DNA of 8,379 nucleotides from Paraprevotella sp. (GCA_021205005.1 JAJPYK010000300.1:1-8379), one strand, 5' to 3'; shown: positions 1 through 7,719, counted from the first letter of the stretch. Translations and numbers: made by a program. The notes: generated by a model not told the origin, from the sequence alone.

Positions 1-91
1 TCCATACGCAAGGAGCTTCAAGGCCCTCGGCCACCCCTTGAACCGTACGGACGGGCTGGCGGCCCTACGGGTATGGCCGCCTGCAAAATAA
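1..91. other. GC-rich hairpin-prone block at the window edge, unassigned
   Basis: This stretch is visibly more GC-rich than the AT-rich leader that follows it. It contains a 7-bp inverted repeat TTCAAGG/CCTTGAA (17-23 with 36-42), the palindrome CCGTACGG (43-50), and a second 7-bp inverted repeat GGCGGCC/GGCCGCC (58-64 with 75-81, 10-base loop). Two + frames are open from the left edge: one to a TAA at 89-91, the other to a TAA at 145-147. Neither translation resembles a family I recognise, and the longer frame runs through the pgk promoter, so it is unlikely to be coding. The block could be the 3' end of an upstream gene or a dispersed intergenic repeat. The sequence here does not decide between them. 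No T-run follows either hairpin, so I do not call a terminator. Confidence 0.35.
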
Positions 92-103
92 AGCCTCCGC
101 AGA

Positions 104-136
104 CTTGCAGAATTAAAGGAAAAAGTATAATTTTGC
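104..136 (+). promoter_or_regulatory. Bacteroides-type promoter of pgk
   Basis: TAATTTTG at 129-136 is an exact match to the TAnnTTTG -7 element of the Bacteroides primary sigma factor. CTTG at 104-107 is a 3-of-4 match to the TTTG -33 element, with a 21-base spacer. This would place the transcription start near 143 and give a leader of about 44 bases. The leader is AT-rich and has no clear Shine-Dalgarno sequence, as is usual in this phylum. Confidence 0.7.
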
Positions 137-186
137 AGAAACATAAAATAAAGATGATAAAGAATAACCTTTAAATAAAAACTAAG

Positions 187-1437
187 ATGATGACTATTGA
201 CAATTACAATTTTGCCGGTAAAAAGGCAATCGTACGTGTGGACTTCAATGTCCCCTTGGATGAAAACGGTAAAATCACGGACGACACCCGTATCCGCGGT
301 GCGCTGCCCACGCTGAAAAAGATCCTGGCAGACGGCGGAGCGCTGATCATCATGTCACACATGGGTAAACCCAAAGGTAAAGTAAACCCCAAGTTCTCTC
401 TGAAACAGATCGTAGACGCCGTATCCGAGAAACTGGGCGTGGCCGTGAAGTTCGCTCCCGATTGCGCTAAGGCTGCCGACGCGGCTGCAGCTCTGAAACC
501 GGGCGAAGCTTTGTTGCTGGAAAACCTGCGTTTCTATCCTGAGGAAGAAGGCAAGCCCGTAGGCATCGACAAAGAAGATCCGGGTTACAAAGACGCCGCA
601 GCAGCCATGAAGGCTTCTCAGAAAGAATTTGCCAAGACACTGGCTTCTTATGCCGACTACTACGTAAACGACGCATTCGGTACGGCTCACCGCAGACATG
701 CTTCTACGGCCGTCATCGCAGACTACTTCGATGCCGACTACAAGATGCTCGGTTATCTGATGGAGAAAGAAGTGAAAGCCGTTGACAACGTGTTGAGCAA
801 CATCAAACACCCCTTCACTGCCATCATGGGCGGGTCAAAGGTTTCCACCAAGATAGGTATCATCGAGAACCTGATGGACAAGGTCGACAACTTGATCCTG
901 TGCGGCGGTATGACTTATACGTTTGCTAAGGCTCAAGGCGGCAAGATCGGCAAATCCATCTGCGAAGACGACAAACAGCAATTGGCGCTCGACATCATCG
1001 CCAAAGCCAAAGCCAAAGGCGTAAATCTGGTACTGGGTACGGACTGTGTGGCTGCCGACGCTTTCGCCAACGATGCCCACACGCAAGTGGTTCCGGCCAA
1101 TAACATCCCCGACGGTTGGGAAGGTCTGGATGCAGGTCCCGAAACGCAGAAAGCTTTTGCCGATGCCATCAAGGGCGCCAAGACCATCCTGTGGAACGGT
1201 CCTGCCGGCGTATTCGAATTCGATAACTTCACAGCTGGTTCGCGTGCCATCGCCGAGGCTATTGCGGAAGCCACCAAGAACGGTGCGTTCTCACTCATCG
1301 GCGGCGGCGATTCCGTAGCATGTATCAACAAGTTTGGCATGGCCGATCAAGTTTCTTACATCTCCACCGGCGGCGGAGCTCTGCTCGAAGCCATCGAAGG
1401 CAAAGTACTTCCGGGTATTGCTGCCATCAAAGGTTAA
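187..1437 (+). CDS. pgk: Phosphoglycerate kinase
   Basis: This cytoplasmic glycolytic enzyme (EC 2.7.2.3) transfers the acyl phosphate of 1,3-bisphosphoglycerate to ADP. It is complete at 416 residues. Family motifs appear in order: VRVDFNVP (16-23) and SHMGKPKG (57-64) in the substrate-binding N-terminal domain, ENLRFYPEE (112-120), NDAFGTAHR (161-169), GGSKVSTK (215-222), then the nucleotide-side motifs [10 protein letters not shown] (335-344), GGGDSVACI (372-380) and the closing STGGGALLE (393-401). It is some 20 residues longer than many bacterial PGKs because of an acidic, Ala/Lys-rich insertion at about 121-144; I know such an insertion from Bacteroides homologues. Two ATG codons are adjacent (187 and 190) and either could start translation; I keep the first. 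It has its own promoter (104-136) and a terminator-like hairpin just downstream, so it is probably monocistronic. Codon use is strongly biased, as expected for a highly expressed gene. Confidence 0.98.
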   Translation: MMTIDNYNFAGKKAIVRVDFNVPLDENGKITDDTRIRGALPTLKKILADGGALIIMSHMGKPKGKVNPKFSLKQIVDAVSEKLGVAVKFAPDCAKAADAAAALKPGEALLLENLRFYPEEEGKPVGIDKEDPGYKDAAAAMKASQKEFAKTLASYADYYVNDAFGTAHRRHASTAVIADYFDADYKMLGYLMEKEVKAVDNVLSNIKHPFTAIMGGSKVSTKIGIIENLMDKVDNLILCGGMTYTFAKAQGGKIGKSICEDDKQQLALDIIAKAKAKGVNLVLGTDCVAADAFANDAHTQVVPANNIPDGWEGLDAGPETQKAFADAIKGAKTILWNGPAGVFEFDNFTAGSRAIAEAIAEATKNGAFSLIGGGDSVACINKFGMADQVSYISTGGGALLEAIEGKVLPGIAAIKG

Positions 1438-1465
1438 TTCGTTTAAGCGGATATTTTGAAATAGT

Positions 1466-1504
1466 AAGGGCGACTTGTATTCACACGGGTTGCCCTTCTT
1501 TATT
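1466..1504 (+). terminator. Rho-independent terminator of pgk
   Basis: Positions 1466-1478 pair with 1485-1497 in a 13-bp stem: the core AAGGGC/GCCCTT plus several G-U pairs towards a 6-base loop. CTTTATT follows at 1498-1504. The hairpin starts 28 bases after the pgk stop codon. It may only attenuate, because the following gene is on the same strand and has no convincing promoter of its own. A TTG codon at 1475 in frame with the next gene lies within this stem, which argues against its use as a start. Confidence 0.65.
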
Positions 1505-1513
1505 CCAAGTTTC

Positions 1514-2476
1514 ATGAAGAAGATATTCCCGTCTTTCCTCCTTTTCCTCGTCCTATGTGGCTGCGGTTCCTCTTCCGACAGTCGGAATGACAAGCCGAAA
1601 ACCACGGAGCAACGCGATTCCACGGCGCTCCAAGTGGCCCTGATGCCCACGCTGGACTGTCTGCCGTTCTATTACGCTGACCGATGCGGCTTGTTTCAGG
1701 GACAAGGCGTGAAGGTGCAACTGCAAACGTTCAATGCGCAAATGGATTGCGACACGGCATTCACCCGCCGCCACGTCGATGTGTCCTACACCGACCTGAT
1801 AAGGGCCGCACTGTTGCAAAGCAACTGTACGGGGCTGTATGTAATCATGCAGATCGACGGCTATCACGAACTGATCACGGCCAAAAGCAAACGTATCCGC
1901 AACACCCGCAACCTGAAAGAGCGGATGGTGGCGATAGCCCGCCATTCGGTGACCGACCTTTTATTGGATACGGTCATAGGACAGGCTAAACTGGATCCTT
2001 CCACGGTATACCATCCGCAAATCAACGACATCGTACTTCGCTACGACATGCTCAGCAACGCCACGATAGATGCCGCGTTCCTGCCCGAACCTTACGCAAC
2101 GCAAGCCCGATTGAGCGGCAATCCGAGCATCTATGACAGCCGTCAACAGAAGATCCGTTTGATGGCCTTTATGGCTTCGGCCGATGCGTTGAAGAACAAG
2201 AAGAAAGCGGAACAGATCCGATTGCTGATCAAGGCCTATGACAAGGCCGTAGAACAAATCAACCGCAAAGCAGAGACCGACAGCATCCGCAGCATCCTGC
2301 TCCGTTATCCCGTAAAACCGGAAACGGCTGATACGCTGAAATTACCGACCTATCCGAAAGCCCGAAAAGCGGACCCTTCAGACGTGAAAACGGCTCTGCA
2401 TTTCCTGACCTATCGCAAACTGATTTCTTCAAAATATAAAGGCGACACGCTCGTCGACACACAATTCATTCAATAA
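1514..2476 (+). CDS. Lipoprotein resembling an ABC solute-binding protein (NMT1/SsuA/TauA-like)
   Basis: This is a predicted 320-residue lipoprotein. The N-terminus has MKK, a hydrophobic core (about 5-15) and a lipobox LCGC with the lipidated cysteine at residue 17. A Ser/Asp/Lys/Thr-rich linker follows to about residue 38. The mature part begins VALMPTLDCLPFYYADRCGL (41-60), with a further FNAQMDCDTAFTRRHVDVSY stretch (73-92). This pattern resembles the type II periplasmic-binding fold of the nitrate/sulfonate/taurine/thiamine-precursor (NMT1) group, as does the later DAAFLPEPYA segment (187-196). I chose the ATG at 1514 because it gives a proper signal peptide; an upstream TTG extension would begin inside the pgk terminator stem. 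No permease or ATPase gene lies nearby, so transport is unproven and the ligand is unknown. It sits 3 bp upstream of the TPR gene, so the two are almost certainly co-transcribed. Confidence 0.85.
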   Translation: MKKIFPSFLLFLVLCGCGSSSDSRNDKPKTTEQRDSTALQVALMPTLDCLPFYYADRCGLFQGQGVKVQLQTFNAQMDCDTAFTRRHVDVSYTDLIRAALLQSNCTGLYVIMQIDGYHELITAKSKRIRNTRNLKERMVAIARHSVTDLLLDTVIGQAKLDPSTVYHPQINDIVLRYDMLSNATIDAAFLPEPYATQARLSGNPSIYDSRQQKIRLMAFMASADALKNKKKAEQIRLLIKAYDKAVEQINRKAETDSIRSILLRYPVKPETADTLKLPTYPKARKADPSDVKTALHFLTYRKLISSKYKGDTLVDTQFIQ

Positions 2477-2479
2477 TAT

Positions 2480-4696
2480 ATGGACCGGAAAAGCTTTGAA
2501 CTCTTTCGTGACGATGCGACCGAAGCACTTGTCCGTCATCATCTGCTGGACGCGCTGGCTTACATACGTGGCATCGTGACTCATATCGACAGCCTGGAAC
2601 TGAACGATGAACTCTCGTCACTCAGCCAAGATTATGGCATGATGCTGGCTTTTATGCGCCAGGGAGGCGAAGACCCCCAGCGTGCCTACATCCATCGCAA
2701 CCTGATCAACCGTTCGTTTGCCTTGCTGGACAAAGCCTCCAGACTGTATCACATGCAGAATGAAAAGGATCTCTATGCCGACACGTGCAATCGTTGCTAT
2801 GCCGCGAACAGCGAACCGTTCGACATCTTAGCCGAACGCACGGACCTGCAAAGAGAACAAGGGGAGGAAGAATGGCGCACCGAACCGTCTGCCGAAGCTG
2901 CCCACGAGGCCCGGAAAACTCTTATCGCGGCGTACGACAAACTGTTTGAATACATCTGGACAGCTCCGCTCTATCACGCGGTCGACGCTGAAAAATTGAA
3001 AACCTTCCTGGAAAGGCAACCGATCGACGGGCAGGCGCAGCTCGTCAGTGCCCTCATGCTCAATGTCCAGAGGTATTTCGACCCGCAGAAATTCCGCCTC
3101 TTGCTCTACTTCTGTCGTACGGAACACACCGAAGTACGAGTACGCGCACTCACGGCCGTAGTATGGACTTACATGCAATACGAGACACGCCTGACCGAAT
3201 GGCCGGACCTGTGCGAAGGGCTGACCTTACTTACTCAGGACACCCGCCTGCAAGGTGAACTCATCCTGTTGCAGCGTCAACTGTTACTCAGCTTGGAAAC
3301 CGCCAAAGCCGAACAGAAATTGCAAAACGAAATCTTTCCGGACCTGATCAAGAACCGAAACTATCAACGCAACAAGATGGGGCTGGAACCGATGGAAGAA
3401 GACCTGAACAAAGCCTTGCAAGGAGAACCTAATGCCGAATGGGAGCAAATGTCGGGAAACAAACAACTGGCCGACAACATGAAAAAGATTATGGAAATGG
3501 GCAAAGAAGGCATTGATATCAATGTGGGAACGTTCTCAGCTCTCAAGGGGTTCTCTTTCTTCCAGCATATCGCCCACTGGTTTATGCCTTTCAGCAAGCA
3601 GAATCCGGATGTGGCCGGTATCTTTCCTCAAGAAACCGGCAACAATCCCATACAAATGCTCATGGAGGCGGGAAAGTTCTGCGATTCGGACAAATATTCA
3701 CTTTGCATGATGCTTAATCAGATCGCGCCTTCGCAAAGGGAGATGATATTGACGCAGATCGGCTCACAAACCGACGGCGAAGGGAATCTCAAAGACATGG
3801 AAAAGGAAAACAGAAGTACGGATTACGCTTACCGCAGTTACCTGCAAGATCTCTACCGTTTCTACAAACTGTTTCCGCGCCGGGCGCAGTTCAACGATCC
3901 GTTCAAACGCAACCAGTTGTTTACCCATTACGCATTACTGGAAAAGATGATGAAAAGTCCGTCATATTTAACCGAAATGGGATCGTTTCTCATCCGTCGA
4001 GAATACTATCAAGATGCCATAATTTACATGGAAGAGGCGCTGAAAGAAGAAACGGCCAACGCGGAAATGTTGCAAAAGGTGGCGTTCTGCTACCAGCACA
4101 TGGGCAATCCAAGCAAAGCCATATACTACTATCAACAGGCCGATCTGCTGAACCCGAACAACGAATGGATATTGAAACAAATGTATATATGCTATTCTGC
4201 TTTGGGACATTACGACCAGGAGCTCACATGCCTGAAAAGACTTGAAGAAATGAATTCCGGAGATTCCCGCCTGATTTCGGAGATCGGATTATGCCTGATG
4301 CAGCTCGGCAGATATGAGGAAGCCGCTCAACGTTTCTACGAACTGGAATATAAAGGAGAGAAAGTCTTGCCGTCGTGGAGAGCCATTGCCTGGTGCAGCT
4401 TCAAGATTGGAAGGCTTGAACAGGCCGACAAGTATTACCATAAGATTCTGCAACAAGACAAAGCGTCGTGGGAAGACTATCTCAATGCCGGACATACGGC
4501 CTGGTGTCTGCACCAAGTGCCGCAGGCCATCGAGTATTACCGGCAATATGTGAACCTTTACGACAGCAGGAAGAAAGAAAACGACGCCTTGCTGCATCCT
4601 TTCGATGAGGACCGCGATGAATTGGTACGCCACGGCATCGACATGCTGGACATCCGTCTGATGCGCGACATCCTGCAACCTGAACAGGCCAATTGA
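2480..4696 (+). CDS. Large cytoplasmic TPR-repeat protein of unknown function
   Basis: This is a 738-residue protein with no signal peptide or membrane segment, so it is probably cytoplasmic. The first 490 or so residues are mostly helical and I recognise no named domain in them. Within that part, 205-232 looks HEAT-like, 275-345 is highly charged, and an aromatic stretch GFSFFQHIAHWFMPF spans 357-371. From about 495 to 692 there are five or six tetratricopeptide repeats: 495-523, 527-556, 561-590, 595-623, 630-658 and 665-692. Their Gly/Ala/Tyr spacing is typical, for example FCYQHMGNPSKAIYYYQQA (536-554) and LCLMQLGRYEEAAQRFYELE (604-623). TPRs are protein-protein binding scaffolds, but no partner is evident. 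The start lies 3 bp after the lipoprotein stop, so translation is likely coupled. The gene converges on the cls-like gene with only 12 bp between the stop codons. I recall a similar pairing next to pgk in Bacteroides genomes but cannot confirm it here. Confidence 0.9.
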   Translation: MDRKSFELFRDDATEALVRHHLLDALAYIRGIVTHIDSLELNDELSSLSQDYGMMLAFMRQGGEDPQRAYIHRNLINRSFALLDKASRLYHMQNEKDLYADTCNRCYAANSEPFDILAERTDLQREQGEEEWRTEPSAEAAHEARKTLIAAYDKLFEYIWTAPLYHAVDAEKLKTFLERQPIDGQAQLVSALMLNVQRYFDPQKFRLLLYFCRTEHTEVRVRALTAVVWTYMQYETRLTEWPDLCEGLTLLTQDTRLQGELILLQRQLLLSLETAKAEQKLQNEIFPDLIKNRNYQRNKMGLEPMEEDLNKALQGEPNAEWEQMSGNKQLADNMKKIMEMGKEGIDINVGTFSALKGFSFFQHIAHWFMPFSKQNPDVAGIFPQETGNNPIQMLMEAGKFCDSDKYSLCMMLNQIAPSQREMILTQIGSQTDGEGNLKDMEKENRSTDYAYRSYLQDLYRFYKLFPRRAQFNDPFKRNQLFTHYALLEKMMKSPSYLTEMGSFLIRREYYQDAIIYMEEALKEETANAEMLQKVAFCYQHMGNPSKAIYYYQQADLLNPNNEWILKQMYICYSALGHYDQELTCLKRLEEMNSGDSRLISEIGLCLMQLGRYEEAAQRFYELEYKGEKVLPSWRAIAWCSFKIGRLEQADKYYHKILQQDKASWEDYLNAGHTAWCLHQVPQAIEYYRQYVNLYDSRKKENDALLHPFDEDRDELVRHGIDMLDIRLMRDILQPEQAN

Positions 4697-4708
4697 GACG
4701 CCACCCGA

Positions 4709-6010
4709 TCAGATCAAGGGTATGAGCAAATGATAAAACCACCCCATAAAGCGGCGTCCGAAAGAACGTCGCTTTTTCCAATTCTGAGGTGTCAACAGCG
4801 TGGAACTGCCTTTGTCTTTCTCAAAGATGGATTGCAATTCGTGAGTTGTGACCGGATCCATGATGAATGCGTTGACTTCATAATCATATTTCAAGCTGCG
4901 ACTGTTCAGATTGGCCGACCCTACGGTACAGAACGAACTGTCGACCATCATCACCTTGGAGTGATGAAATCCCTTTTCATAATAATAAATGTCAGCTCCC
5001 CGTTTCATCAAACGCTTCGCATTGTAGGCCGATACGTCGGGCGTCACCGGCACATCGCATTTCGTCGAGAGCATGATCTCCAGTTTCACGCCGCGTTTCA
5101 AGGCGCGATACAGAGCCTTCCGCACGCTCGGCACTAAAGTGAAATAGGGATTCACGATCTGAATCTGATGTCGGGCGCGGTCTATGGCGTCGATGTAAGC
5201 TTTACGAATGACCTTCGGACTCGTATGCGGCTCACGATCGGCCACTCCCAACAAGACCCCCAGACTGTCCCTCACAGAATCTTCTTTCAGGCCTTGAAAG
5301 GTAGCGCGGAGCGTCAAGCTGTCCGGCAAATACTCCAGACTGTCTATCTTATTGTCAGTGCAACGCTCCCACATGCGGCAAAAAATATCGCGGTAAATCT
5401 TCACCGCGTCCCCTTCGAGCCTCATGTGCATATCACGCCATTCGCCGAACTCCGGACGGCCATGAATATAATAGTCGGCCACATTCATGCCTCCCGTATA
5501 AACGATCTTGTCGTCTATCACCACAATCTTACGATGGTCGCGATGGAAAGCATGGTTCAACCACGGAAACACGATGGGATCGAACACCTCGACAGCGATG
5601 CGGTCGCTCTGCAAATGGCGCAGGTAGCGTTTGCGCAGAGGACGGTCGTTGCTGGTATTGCCGAAGTCATCGTAAATCACCCGCACTTTAATTCCCTCGC
5701 GCGACTTGATCGTCAACAGACGAAACAAGGCCCTACCGATGGAGTCATTGCGGAAGTTGAAATATTCCAAATAAACATACTGCTTCGCCTGAGCGATGGC
5801 CTTGAACATGTCATCGAACTTTTCTTTTCCGCTCGGAAGCAAAGTCACATGATTGTGCGGCGTAAAAACAACCCCCTCTGCGGTCCGATCTTCTACCGTC
5901 AGCGAATCGCTGACCGACGTTTGCGACCACACGGCGGTGAGACCGGCTATCCACCAGAAACAGAGTACGACACACCATTTAGTCATTCCCCTCATTTCCA
6001 CTCTTGCCAT
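4709..6010 (-). CDS. cls: Phospholipase D-family cardiolipin synthase-like protein
   Basis: This is a 433-residue protein with two HKD catalytic motifs of the phospholipase D superfamily: H159-x-K161-x4-D166, followed by TGGMN (172-176), and H350-x-K352-x4-D357, followed by TVGSANLNSRS (362-372). The family exchanges phosphatidyl groups; the closest known role is making cardiolipin from phospholipids. The N-terminus has one hydrophobic segment (about 12-28) ending VWS-Q, which looks like a cleavable signal peptide (cleavage near 29/30) rather than the two membrane helices of classical Cls. It may therefore act at the outer face of the inner membrane or in the periplasm. ATG codons at residues 6 and 9 are alternative starts; starting at 9 gives a more typical short MTK n-region. 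The C-terminus is basic and then hydrophobic (412-433), suggesting membrane contact. The gene lies 3 bp after kdsD in the same operon. Cardiolipin synthase is more likely than a nuclease or lipase, but the product is inferred. Confidence 0.88.
   Translation of the reverse strand: MARVEMRGMTKWCVVLCFWWIAGLTAVWSQTSVSDSLTVEDRTAEGVVFTPHNHVTLLPSGKEKFDDMFKAIAQAKQYVYLEYFNFRNDSIGRALFRLLTIKSREGIKVRVIYDDFGNTSNDRPLRKRYLRHLQSDRIAVEVFDPIVFPWLNHAFHRDHRKIVVIDDKIVYTGGMNVADYYIHGRPEFGEWRDMHMRLEGDAVKIYRDIFCRMWERCTDNKIDSLEYLPDSLTLRATFQGLKEDSVRDSLGVLLGVADREPHTSPKVIRKAYIDAIDRARHQIQIVNPYFTLVPSVRKALYRALKRGVKLEIMLSTKCDVPVTPDVSAYNAKRLMKRGADIYYYEKGFHHSKVMMVDSSFCTVGSANLNSRSLKYDYEVNAFIMDPVTTHELQSIFEKDKGSSTLLTPQNWKKRRSFGRRFMGWFYHLLIPLI
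4748..4777 (+). terminator. Rho-independent terminator of the lipoprotein-TPR operon, inside the opposing CDS
   Basis: AAAGCGGCGT (4748-4757) pairs with ACGTCGCTTT (4766-4775), 10 bp with a single G-U pair. The apex is a C-GAAA-G GNRA tetraloop (4759-4764) above one C-A mismatch, and the T-run is 4773-4777. On the + strand this is a textbook intrinsic terminator 52 bases after the TPR stop codon. On the - strand only TTTAT follows the stem, so it should not terminate the opposing transcript. It lies wholly inside the last coding part of the cls-like gene. Confidence 0.85.
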
Positions 6011-6013
6011 ACG

Positions 6014-6964
6014 TCAAAACATACAACTGAAATGATCCACGACGCCCAGCAGATGCCGTTCCTCGTCGACGACCAACACGGTATGAATCTTATTCTTGTG
6101 CATGATGTCTTGTATCTTGGTAATCTTCGTATCCGGCGAAACGCATTTCGGCGTCCGCGTCATCACCTGTTCCACCTGCACGTTGAAGAACTTGTCTTGC
6201 AAACTCTCCATGGCGCGGCGCACATCTCCATCGGTAATCAGGCCCACCACCTTACCGTCCTTTTCAGCCACGCATAAGCCGAGCTTGCCCTTGCTGACGT
6301 GAATAATCGCCTCACCCAACTTCATTTCCGGCGGAATGACCGGCAAATCATTGGTGCGCATCACGTCTCTCGCCGTTGTCAACAGCCGGCGGCCCAACGT
6401 GCCGCCCGGGTGGAACTGTGCGAAATCCTTGGCCTGAAAATGACGCATCTCGATCAGCGCACAAGTCAAGGCATCGCCCATGGCCAGCGTAGCCGTGGTG
6501 GAAGAAGTTGGCGCCAGATTCAACGGGCAAGCCTCGTGCTCCACTTTCACATTCAGATGACAAGTGGAATATTTGGCCAAAAGGGAATCCGGATTTCCGG
6601 ATATGCCGATCAACGGAATCTGATGGTCCAACAGATAAGGTACAAAACGAAGCAATTCATCGGTCTGACCTGAATTGGAAATGCCGACGACCACATCGTC
6701 GGCCGTCATCACTCCCAAGTCGCCATGAAACACATCGAGAGGATTGATGAAAAAAGCCGGAGTGCCCGTACTGGACAAGGTGGCCGCAATCTTGGCCCCG
6801 ATATGCCCACTCTTGCCCACGCCCGTAATGATCACTTTCCCTCTGCAACGGAGGATCAACTCCACCGCCGCATCAAAATTATCATCCAACTGGGGAATCA
6901 AATCCAGAATAGCCTGCGCTTCATCGCGGAAGCACTTTATTGCAATATCTTTCACCCGGCTCAT
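6014..6964 (-). CDS. kdsD: D-arabinose 5-phosphate isomerase, KpsF/GutQ family
   Basis: This 316-residue cytoplasmic enzyme (EC 5.3.1.13) interconverts ribulose 5-phosphate and arabinose 5-phosphate, the committed sugar for Kdo. The SIS domain spans about 35-180, with TGVGKSGHIGAKIA (47-60), HGDLG (80-84), SNSGQTDEL (96-104) and EACPLNLAPTSST (144-156), and ends at HPGGTLGRRL (185-194). K51, E103, E144 and H185 align at a constant offset of 8 with the active-site residues K59, E111, E152 and H193 of E. coli KdsD. A tandem pair of CBS domains fills about 200-316, with LITDGDVRR (242-250) in the first and GVVDHFSCMF at the very end. Length and order match full-length KdsD-type isomerases. The ATG overlaps the kdsA stop codon as ATGA, so the two Kdo enzymes are translationally coupled. 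The family also includes capsule and glucitol paralogues, but the kdsA neighbour supports the Kdo role. Confidence 0.95.
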   Translation of the reverse strand: MSRVKDIAIKCFRDEAQAILDLIPQLDDNFDAAVELILRCRGKVIITGVGKSGHIGAKIAATLSSTGTPAFFINPLDVFHGDLGVMTADDVVVGISNSGQTDELLRFVPYLLDHQIPLIGISGNPDSLLAKYSTCHLNVKVEHEACPLNLAPTSSTTATLAMGDALTCALIEMRHFQAKDFAQFHPGGTLGRRLLTTARDVMRTNDLPVIPPEMKLGEAIIHVSKGKLGLCVAEKDGKVVGLITDGDVRRAMESLQDKFFNVQVEQVMTRTPKCVSPDTKITKIQDIMHKNKIHTVLVVDEERHLLGVVDHFSCMF

Positions 6965-7719
6965 AACAAAGAGGCAATTACGGGATCTAAATCTTTCAGG
7001 TAAAGCATGTTAGGCCCGTCGCTCAGGGCATGTTCCGGGTCGGGATGCGTTTCGAAGAAATAACCCGTAGCACCGAAAGCCTTGGCGGCCAATGCCATGG
7101 AGGGGACGAACTCGCGATCGCCTCCGGTAGCTCCCCCCGCAGCTCCGGGCCGCTGCACGGAATGCGTGCAATCCATAATCACACGAGGCGTAAATGCCAA
7201 CATGTCGGGGATGTTGCGAAAGTCCACGATCAAATTATTGTAGCCGTAAATATTGCCACGCTCGGTCAGCCAGACCTCCGTAGCCCCGCCTTCGCGAGCC
7301 TTTTCTACAGGATACTTCATGTCAGGCCCAGAAAGGAACTGAGCCTTCTTGATGTTGACGATCTTTCCGGTGCGAGCCGCCGCGACCAACAAATCGGTCT
7401 GACGACACAAAAACGCCGGTATCTGTATGACATCCGCCACCTCGCCCACCGGAGCCGCCTGGAAGCTCTCGTGTATGTCGGTCAGCAAATTCAGACCGAA
7501 CTTCTCCCGCACATCGTTCAACATCGTCAAGCCTTTCTCCATCCCCGGTCCGCGAAACGAATGCACGGACGTACGGTTGGCTTTATCGAACGAAGCCTTA
7601 AAATAGATTTCTATATTATATTTCCGTTTCAAACGGACCAACTCACGCGCCACCTCATATAACAAATCGGCGGATTCGATCACACACGGACCTGCTATGA
7701 ATATCGGGTTCATCATCAT
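6961..7719 (-). CDS. kdsA: 3-deoxy-8-phosphooctulonate synthase, metal-dependent type
   Basis: This 252-residue TIM-barrel cytoplasmic enzyme (EC 2.5.1.55) condenses phosphoenolpyruvate with arabinose 5-phosphate to give Kdo 8-phosphate for the lipopolysaccharide core. Diagnostic motifs are AGPCVIES (9-16), FKASFDKANRTS (40-51), FRGPGMEKGL (55-64), PAFLCRQTDL (101-110), NIKKAQF (122-128), DCTHSVQ (183-189) and ETHPDPEHALSDGPN (223-237). C12, H186, E223 and D234 sit one position from the metal ligands C11, H185, E222 and D233 of the Aquifex aeolicus enzyme. The E. coli metal-independent enzyme has Asn where this one has C12, so this is a divalent-metal-dependent form. Three ATG codons in a row (7719, 7716, 7713) open the gene; I keep the first, and the choice changes only one or two residues. 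It is the first gene of the envelope operon, with a -7 promoter element about 23 bases upstream. KdsC and KdsB are not in the window. Confidence 0.97.
   Translation of the reverse strand: MMMNPIFIAGPCVIESADLLYEVARELVRLKRKYNIEIYFKASFDKANRTSVHSFRGPGMEKGLTMLNDVREKFGLNLLTDIHESFQAAPVGEVADVIQIPAFLCRQTDLLVAAARTGKIVNIKKAQFLSGPDMKYPVEKAREGGATEVWLTERGNIYGYNNLIVDFRNIPDMLAFTPRVIMDCTHSVQRPGAAGGATGGDREFVPSMALAAKAFGATGYFFETHPDPEHALSDGPNMLYLKDLDPVIASLL

Noticed and set aside
355..810. A 151-codon open frame on the - strand opposite pgk
   Set aside because: It is antisense to a highly conserved, highly biased gene; the open frame follows from pgk codon usage.
1451..1458. ATATTTTG as a possible -7 promoter element for the lipoprotein gene
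   Set aside because: The match to TAnnTTTG is out of register, there is no -33 element at the right distance, and the transcript would start just before the terminator hairpin.
1475..1513. N-terminal extension of the lipoprotein from a TTG at 1475
   Set aside because: The extension would begin inside the pgk terminator stem and would bury the signal peptide and lipobox, which are correctly placed from the ATG at 1514.
5168..6277. A 369-codon open frame on the + strand opposite the cls-like and kdsD genes
   Set aside because: It lies antisense to two genes with complete catalytic motifs, straddles their junction, and its translation is rich in His, Arg and Gln without domain-like patterns. 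It is a shadow of codon bias on the other strand.
7030..7662. A 210-codon open frame on the + strand opposite kdsA
   Set aside because: It is fully antisense to an unambiguous KdsA with all family motifs, and the translation resembles no protein. There is no promoter or separate context for it.
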